DNA of 45,849 nucleotides from Microcoleus sp. CSU_2_2 (GTDB lineage Bacteria; Cyanobacteriota; Cyanobacteriia; Cyanobacteriales; Microcoleaceae). The DNA is taken from positions 1-45,849 of the forward strand of contig JAAUPI010000011.1 in NCBI GenBank assembly GCA_012035135.1, given 5' to 3'. Position 1 is the stretch's first letter. Each line of letters opens with the position of its first letter. A program made the position numbers and the translations under genes. Positions 41,700 to 45,849 of the stretch are shown here, piece by piece. The notes beneath the pieces are model-generated. The model was not told where the DNA came from. It did no database searches and saw only the letters and a program-made list of their open reading frames with translations.

Positions 41700-42932
41700 A
41701 TGAACCCGTCCGAAATTTGGCTGTTTTTTGCCCCACCTGTAGTGGGAGGAATTATTGGCTATTTCACTAACGATATAGCTATCAAAATGTTATTCCGCCC
41801 CTATCGAGCTATTTATGTCAAAGGGCGTCAATTGCCTTTCACTCCGGGTTTAATTCCCCGCAACCAAGAGCGTTTGGCAAAGCGGATTTCTGACACCATT
41901 ATGGGTTCGCTGCTGACGCCAGAGGAATTGCAAAAATTGGCTCGCCGCCTCTTGCAAACTGAGCGAATGCAGTCGGTGATTCTCTGGCTGTTGCAGTTAG
42001 CGCTGGATCAGGTTAAGGCAGATGCAGAGCAAAAAACTGCAAAAATTCTCGCTAATATTCTGCGAGATTTGCTGGGGGAATCTGTGCCGCGAATCCTGAA
42101 GGTTTTGGCGCGCCGGGAAGATTTTTTAGAAGTTCAACTAAATCAAATTTTTGACCAAATTTTGCTGGAGATTCAGCTAACTGAAGCTCAGGCGGGTCAG
42201 TTGGCAGATTGGCTGTTACAAGTAGTCATACCGCCGGAAGTGCTGCGACAAACTTTGATTGACTTTTTGACCGATCGCAATATTTCAATTATCGATGAAG
42301 GGTTTCGAGAAAAAACCAGTGGCACTTATTGGGTAGTTGCAAATTTGTTTGGTTTGCGCAACACTTTAACTCGTTTGCGGACTTTTTGTCTGGATGAAAA
42401 AGAGGCGACAAATCAGCGGTTAGCAGAGTTAACTATTTCTTTGGGAATTCGTGGGCGGATTCAGGAATGGCTGCAAAATTTGTCGATGCAAAATTTACCT
42501 GTTTCGACAGTGCGGCAGTTGCGAAAAACTATGCGCGATAGCGTTCGCAGCTACGTTCAAGAACGCGGTACGGAGGTACTTCAGGGGTTGAGCAAATCTA
42601 TTGACTGGGAAAATATTTCCAAGTTAATTCTCAATCGATTGCAAACTTCAACGGTAATGAGTGCTTCATTAGAAATGGTTAGCAAAGAATTGGCTTTGGT
42701 TTTAGAGCGCTATCTGGAACGGGATTTAGAAAATATTGTGGCTCAGGCGATCCCTATTTTAAATATCGATCAGGTGATTATCGATCGAGTTAAAGGTACT
42801 TCTCCAGAAGACTTGGAATTAGCAATTCAGGGAATTGTGAAAAGCGAGTTGCAGGGAATTGTCAATTTAGGCGGGATTTTGGGTGTTTTTGTCGGCTGTT
42901 TGCAGACTATTGTGCTCTTGATTCAACGGTGA
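41700..42932 (+). CDS. DUF445 family membrane protein
   Basis: I start at ATG 41700; a TTG three bases upstream is also in frame. The 410-residue protein begins with a membrane helix '[33 protein letters not shown]', followed by '[24 protein letters not shown]', the typical DUF445 N-terminus. A long helical region contains repeats of amphipathic segments and a second membrane helix closes the protein ('[18 protein letters not shown]'). Both termini are thus anchored in the membrane with a large soluble loop. The family (YheB-like) has no established biochemical role. A 7-bp repeat array fills the space where its ribosome-binding site would be. Confidence 0.88.
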   Translation: MNPSEIWLFFAPPVVGGIIGYFTNDIAIKMLFRPYRAIYVKGRQLPFTPGLIPRNQERLAKRISDTIMGSLLTPEELQKLARRLLQTERMQSVILWLLQLALDQVKADAEQKTAKILANILRDLLGESVPRILKVLARREDFLEVQLNQIFDQILLEIQLTEAQAGQLADWLLQVVIPPEVLRQTLIDFLTDRNISIIDEGFREKTSGTYWVVANLFGLRNTLTRLRTFCLDEKEATNQRLAELTISLGIRGRIQEWLQNLSMQNLPVSTVRQLRKTMRDSVRSYVQERGTEVLQGLSKSIDWENISKLILNRLQTSTVMSASLEMVSKELALVLERYLERDLENIVAQAIPILNIDQVIIDRVKGTSPEDLELAIQGIVKSELQGIVNLGGILGVFVGCLQTIVLLIQR

Positions 42933-42992
42933 TTTATTTTGACTGTTGTGAGATATTTGTTGTAACGTAATATTCATTTCTGCCATAAACCC

Positions 42993-43301
42993 ATGCCAGA
43001 CCCAAATTCGGACGATCGCACTTACATCCCAAAAAACCCCCGCAACCTCACTCCCCAGCAATATCAACGTTTAACAGCAGAGATCGCCGCTCCCTATCGA
43101 CCTCTGCGACAGTTGGTCTATGTAGCTTGCGGGGCTTCGGGCTTCATCGGTGGCTTGATTTTCCTAGCGAGAATTGCTTCGGGGCGGGAAGTTGGCTCCG
43201 CTTTGCCCAATTTTGCCCTTCAAGTCGGAGTGGTGGCTCTGATGGTGTTGCTGTTTCGCCTAGAGCAGCGCGCCAGCAACCGATCCCCGAAGTCGAAGTA
43301 A
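42993..43301 (+). CDS. Small membrane protein, DUF3493-like
   Basis: This 102-residue protein has a soluble N-terminus with 'LTPQQYQRLTAEIAAPYRPLRQLVYVACGASGFIGGLIFLARI' and a second hydrophobic segment 'LPNFALQVGVVALMVLLFRLEQRA'. This gives two membrane helices with the 'APYRPLR' motif directly before the first. The pattern fits DUF3493, a family found in cyanobacteria and plastids, whose plant member is linked to photosystem II accumulation (LPA3). The family name is from memory. It follows the DUF445 gene by 60 bp on the same strand, probably in one transcript. Confidence 0.7.
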   Translation: MPDPNSDDRTYIPKNPRNLTPQQYQRLTAEIAAPYRPLRQLVYVACGASGFIGGLIFLARIASGREVGSALPNFALQVGVVALMVLLFRLEQRASNRSPKSK

Positions 43302-43416
43302 CAGAAATTTACAAAACTTCATAAAAACAAATGTTATGTGAGGAAAAGTTATAAAAATAAAGAAATTATTAAGTAATCCTGGTTTGCGATCGATCCCTGT
43401 CATTATGGATACATGG

Positions 43417-43510
43417 ATTCAATTGGGGTCAGCCAATTTAAAGGCCCTAATCATAAATCCTTTTTAGTCTATTCAATTGGGGTCAGCTTTCATAAAGACC
43501 CTAAATATAC
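43417..43510. repeat. Pair of imperfect direct repeats, 54-bp period, upstream of DUF1400 gene
   Basis: ATTCAATTGGGGTCAGC occurs at 43417-43433 and again at 43471-43487. Each is followed by a TAAAGG/ACCCTAA module (43439-43449 and 43494-43504). In the second unit GGGTC can pair with GACCC. They lie about 150-240 bp upstream of the DUF1400 start, a possible regulatory or small RNA region. Confidence 0.6.
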
Positions 43511-43528
43511 AAAATCACTTTAATCCCT

Positions 43529-43575
43529 GCGCTAGCCTTCACTTATAGAAGAGCTGGCGCTTGGTGTTTTTGTGA
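43529..43575 (+). terminator. Possible hairpin terminator in the DUF1400 upstream spacer
   Basis: GCGCTAGC (43529-43536) pairs with GCTGGCGC (43553-43560), with one G-T pair, followed by TTGGTGTTTTTGTG. It could end a short transcript from the repeat region upstream or act as an attenuator for the next gene. Confidence 0.35.
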
Positions 43576-43660
43576 GACGGGGATTGGGGACTCAAGTTCT
43601 TTTGTAACTAATTAGATCTGGTTATCGTCGAAGTAGAAATCGATGTTTGGAGATTTTACT

Positions 43661-44236
43661 ATGAGCAGGTCATTTTTTAAACAGCGGTGGACGCTATTTT
43701 TAGCAGCAGGCGCGGGAATGCTGTTTTATAGCAATGCTGCGACTGCTGCTGAAAAGGTCGTGCTGAAATACAGTGCGATCCGGATGACTTTACCAGTCAG
43801 CGAATTAGAAATTTTTGCAGAAACGGGAAAAATGTCGCCTGCATTAGAAATGTTGTTGGGAAACGCAAAAAAAGACCCGGAAACAGTTCGTCGCAGTCTG
43901 ATTCGACCTGTGAAAGTGAGTCAAAGTTTTTTGGATAGGGCGTTGAACAGTAAAGTTGGGGAAATAATTCTCGATGAAGTCGGTCAGGTAATTCGCACTC
44001 CTTCGGGGAATGAAAATCAAGATGCTTTACGATCGGCTTTGCTGGTGTCGGCGAGTAATGATCATGAGATTACGCTGCTGGAAACGATGAAGAATTATCC
44101 GAATCCAGAGGTTCACGTTGAGGGCGATCGCTTGGTTGAAGTTTATGGCAAACTTGTAGTGTTGTCAGAACAACTTGGCGGAGTTTCAGAACGGCTACAA
44201 GACATTTTGAATAAAATTCGCTTGCCTAAATTGTAG
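43661..44236 (+). CDS. Exported DUF1400 family protein
   Basis: I start at ATG 43661 because GGAG lies 9 bases upstream and the signal peptide 'SRSFFKQRWTLFLAAGAGMLFYSNAATAAEK' then has a normal basic n-region; an ATG at 43643 adds six residues. The mature part 'VVLKYSAIRMTLPVSELEIFAETGKMSPALEMLL' and 'RRSLIRPVKVSQSFLDRALNSKVGEIILDEVGQVIRTPSGNENQDALRSALLVSA' is the DUF1400 domain. In cyanobacteria it often precedes an alpha/beta hydrolase domain. Here the domain stands alone (191 residues) without a hydrolase part, so it is the stand-alone form. It is probably periplasmic. Confidence 0.83.
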   Translation: MSRSFFKQRWTLFLAAGAGMLFYSNAATAAEKVVLKYSAIRMTLPVSELEIFAETGKMSPALEMLLGNAKKDPETVRRSLIRPVKVSQSFLDRALNSKVGEIILDEVGQVIRTPSGNENQDALRSALLVSASNDHEITLLETMKNYPNPEVHVEGDRLVEVYGKLVVLSEQLGGVSERLQDILNKIRLPKL

Positions 44237-44379
44237 ATTGTTAAACAAAGATCTTGCACCAATGTCAATCAGCTTTTTATGGGCAGGCAGGATGCCCACC
44301 CCACAATCAAATTCATTTTTGTGAAACAGGCATCTTGCTTGTCTCACAATAATTATTCAAAATGTCTAATCAGTGTTGA

Positions 44380-45177
44380 CTACTGACTAAGTTTTTTCAT
44401 GGCACGAGTCAGGCGCTGCAAATAAGGCTTGACAATTTCTTGATTTAAGCGCTGCAATTCGGAAACTTGTTGTTGCAATCGATCGATCTCTGTTTGCAGT
44501 GTCGCTACGTCTATTGCGGGTCGATCGAGTAAAACTTGCAATTGCCTCACGCTACTTTGGATTTCATTAAAGTCTATCTCGGACGATCGCTCCTGCAACT
44601 CTGCTGTAATCTTTTTAACTTCCGTTAATCTTTCATCCATCAATAAAAATCGCACATTCATATTTTCCCAATCATGCTCTCTGAGGGCTGTATTTTCCAA
44701 GCTGCGGAGTTTTTCCTGCAATTGGGAAAGCATGGGGTAGAGTTTCCCAGACTCTCCCGGAAATGCTTGCACTTGTTGTTCGAGGGATTGTAGCGCAGAG
44801 CATACGTCGGCAATCGTGTGGGATTCCAAGCTACCGAGTTTTTGCTGCAAGTCGGAAACGGCGGTGTAGAGTTCCTTCGGTTCTCCAGATAGTGCCTGAA
44901 CTTGCTGCTGGATGGACTTTACTGTCAATTCTACGCCCGCGATCGCCGAATTTGCTTTTTGTTGCATTTTTTGCTCAAAACGCTGGCGATTGATGAAATT
45001 CAGCGAGATTGCTGCGGTTAAGGGTGCGGCCGCGTAGATAATTTGCCCCGACAATCCGGCGACAATCGTGCCAATAGCTGAACCAGCAATAGAGGCGTAT
45101 TCGGCCAATTCTAGCCATTCCGGCTGATTTTGGGAACTTCTCATCCCCGAGAATGATGTATCGTCGATCTTCTGCAT
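44380..45177 (-). CDS. Membrane-anchored coiled-coil protein, unknown function
   Basis: The 265-residue protein has a hydrophobic hairpin near the N-terminus ('YASIAGSAIGTIVAGLSGQIIYAAAPLTAAISLNFI', residues 27-62). About 190 residues of heptad-rich coiled coil follow, with repeating segments 'QQQVQALSGEPKELYTAVSDLQQKLGSLE' and 'EQQVQAFPGESGKLYPMLSQLQEKLRSLE'. These two are an internal duplication of about 50-residue period. The C-terminus 'LQRLNQEIVKPYLQRLTRAMKKL' is basic. I have the impression that similar hairpin-plus-coil proteins occur in other filamentous cyanobacteria, but I do not know a name or function for them. An ATG at residue 12 is an alternative start. Confidence 0.75.
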   Translation of the reverse strand: MQKIDDTSFSGMRSSQNQPEWLELAEYASIAGSAIGTIVAGLSGQIIYAAAPLTAAISLNFINRQRFEQKMQQKANSAIAGVELTVKSIQQQVQALSGEPKELYTAVSDLQQKLGSLESHTIADVCSALQSLEQQVQAFPGESGKLYPMLSQLQEKLRSLENTALREHDWENMNVRFLLMDERLTEVKKITAELQERSSEIDFNEIQSSVRQLQVLLDRPAIDVATLQTEIDRLQQQVSELQRLNQEIVKPYLQRLTRAMKKLSQ

Positions 45178-45327
45178 AACCTTTTAGTAGTCTGGTAGAT
45201 TTCGATAGGCATATGATAGAAGCGATCGGCAAATAATATCAAATCTGTTGGTAATCGATCGAGCTTTCAGATCGTGCTGCTGTTCAAGGTAAAATTTAGG
45301 ATAAGTCAGTTGTCGGGTATACAGCAA

Positions 45328-45669
45328 ATGGGTCTGAAGATTATCGAAAGCTATGATGGCAGTTTTGTCCTCGAACCTGAGGCTAAAGCTGTACTGTTGA
45401 GTTTATTGACTACTGAAAGCTTTCTCCAACAAATAGCATTACAATTGCAGTGTTCGCGCCTGGAGTTTACCGAGTTACTTTTTCAGCCAGTCCCTTACAG
45501 CAGCCAGACGCCGAAGGGAATGCCTGCGGAATTTGAGCAGTATCATGGTAAGAGTGATTTTGCGATCGTCAATGTGCCACCTAATTTTATGTTCCAAGCC
45601 AAAGTTTTTAAGCCCAGCCGACTTTGTGCTATTTATCAAAGAAATGGGTTTAAAACCCCGTCCTTATAG
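45328..45669 (+). pseudogene. Unrecognised short gene apparently truncated by an IS200/IS605-type element
   Basis: From ATG 45328 (or GTG 45274) the frame reads 'MGLKIIESYDGSFVLEPEAKAVLLSLLTTESFLQQI...' and 'GMPAEFEQYHGKSDFAIVNVPPNF'. I do not recognise the family. The last 15-20 codons appear to come from the left end of a transposable element: the stop TAG lies in the loop of a CCGTCC/GGACGG hairpin (45658-45674) that precedes a tnpB start. The native C-terminus is therefore probably beyond the element, outside this window. It is also possible that the gene is intact and ends by chance there. Confidence 0.45.
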
Positions 45670-45849
45670 GACGGCTTTGCAAGTAAAAGTATAAGCCTTA
45701 AGCCCTCTTTGTTGAAGAAATGTAAAAGATACAAACACGCCAGCACTTCACTGTATACTAACAGTAGCAAAAAAAAGGAGGAGTTGAACTTGTTAACAAA
45801 CTATGTCTACAAGTTGCGACCAAATCACACACAAGAATTAAAAATGTCC
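45646..45849 (+). mobile_element. Left end of IS200/IS605-family element (TnpB type), continues beyond window
   Basis: A subterminal hairpin CCGTCC-TTATA-GGACGG (45658-45674) next to GGGTTTAAAACCC (45646-45658) and a leader of about 110 bp precede a tnpB start. A TATACT box lies at 45754-45759. No tnpA is visible in the window; the right end and target site cannot be seen, and the left boundary is approximate. Confidence 0.6.
45790..45849 (+). CDS. tnpB: TnpB-type RNA-guided endonuclease of an IS element, partial (5' end)
   Basis: The last 60 bases encode 'TNYVYKLRPNHTQELKMS' after a TTG start, the usual N-terminus of IS605-family OrfB/TnpB proteins (compare the 'YKLRPT..Q' pattern). A strong Shine-Dalgarno AAAGGAGGAG (45774-45783) precedes TTG 45790; another TTG at 45784 is also in frame but too close. 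TnpB is an RNA-guided nuclease that uses a guide from the element's right end. Only 20 codons are in the window, so completeness cannot be judged. Confidence 0.75.
   Translation, partial: MLTNYVYKLRPNHTQELKMS

Noticed and set aside
41588..41770. A 60-residue plus-strand frame with repeating 'NYQLPIT' units
   Set aside because: Pure translation of the TTACCAA heptamer array; not a gene.

Overview
The window reads as chromosome of a filamentous, non-model cyanobacterium, most likely of the Oscillatoria/Microcoleus/Phormidium type. The evidence is cyanobacterium-restricted genes (Raf1, a phylloquinone-type MenG, DUF3370, DUF1400, and a DUF3038/DUF4335-like pair), very frequent CGATCG and GCGATCGC (HIP1) sites, and many intergenic arrays of 7-bp repeats and dispersed palindromes. 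No phage, CRISPR array, rRNA operon or large gene cluster is visible. Most genes are single housekeeping or hypothetical units, often convergent or divergent, separated by repeat-rich spacers.

Layout. 1-2281: a frameshifted Orn/Lys/Arg-type decarboxylase cut by the window edge, a remnant of a caspase-like gene, and an M15 D-Ala-D-Ala carboxypeptidase. 2660-5829: an S9 peptidase carrying an in-frame repeat insertion, and a nucleoside hydrolase. 5864-8149: a small accessory islet made of an XRE regulator, a divergent 57-residue gene, a Uma2 nuclease and a HTH protein, with copies of one palindromic repeat around them. 8520-14587: DUF3370, a 236-bp MITE-like element, a receiver-histidine kinase with an altered receiver, and MutS2. 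14706-18518: a second Uma2, the DUF3038/DUF4335 pair and a TPR protein. 18750-24524: HisC, a glycerophosphodiester phosphodiesterase, a 91-bp tandem repeat array, a frameshifted alpha/beta hydrolase, a phytase-like esterase and a TPR protein.

24583-33364: a spermidine-synthase-like protein, tRNA-Leu(CAA) overlapping the end of an M48 peptidase, MurA, SMC and a PRC-barrel protein. 33527-38517: a GH116 glycosidase, ribokinase, an OmpR-type regulator and a DUF192 lipoprotein. 38521-45669: Raf1, a twice-frameshifted response regulator with GAF domain, MenG, DUF445, a DUF3493-like protein, DUF1400, a coiled-coil membrane protein and a short gene that appears to end inside an IS200/IS605-type element. 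The first codons of the tnpB of that element close the window.

Two themes stand out. First, repeats that normally sit between genes are also found inside coding frames (S9 peptidase, SMC, MutS2, GH116, the DUF192 signal peptide), where they add disordered in-frame segments. One 40-bp stretch is shared at 39 of 40 positions between the GH116 gene and a spacer 23 kb away. Second, three genes carry four single-base deletions between them, at least three of them in short homopolymers. That may be real decay or sequencing error and should be settled first. The best candidate for an undescribed unit is the XRE/57-residue-protein pair: two 18-bp direct repeats 21 bp apart straddle a perfect TATAAT, followed by a leader with a strong hairpin and a sequestered Shine-Dalgarno.
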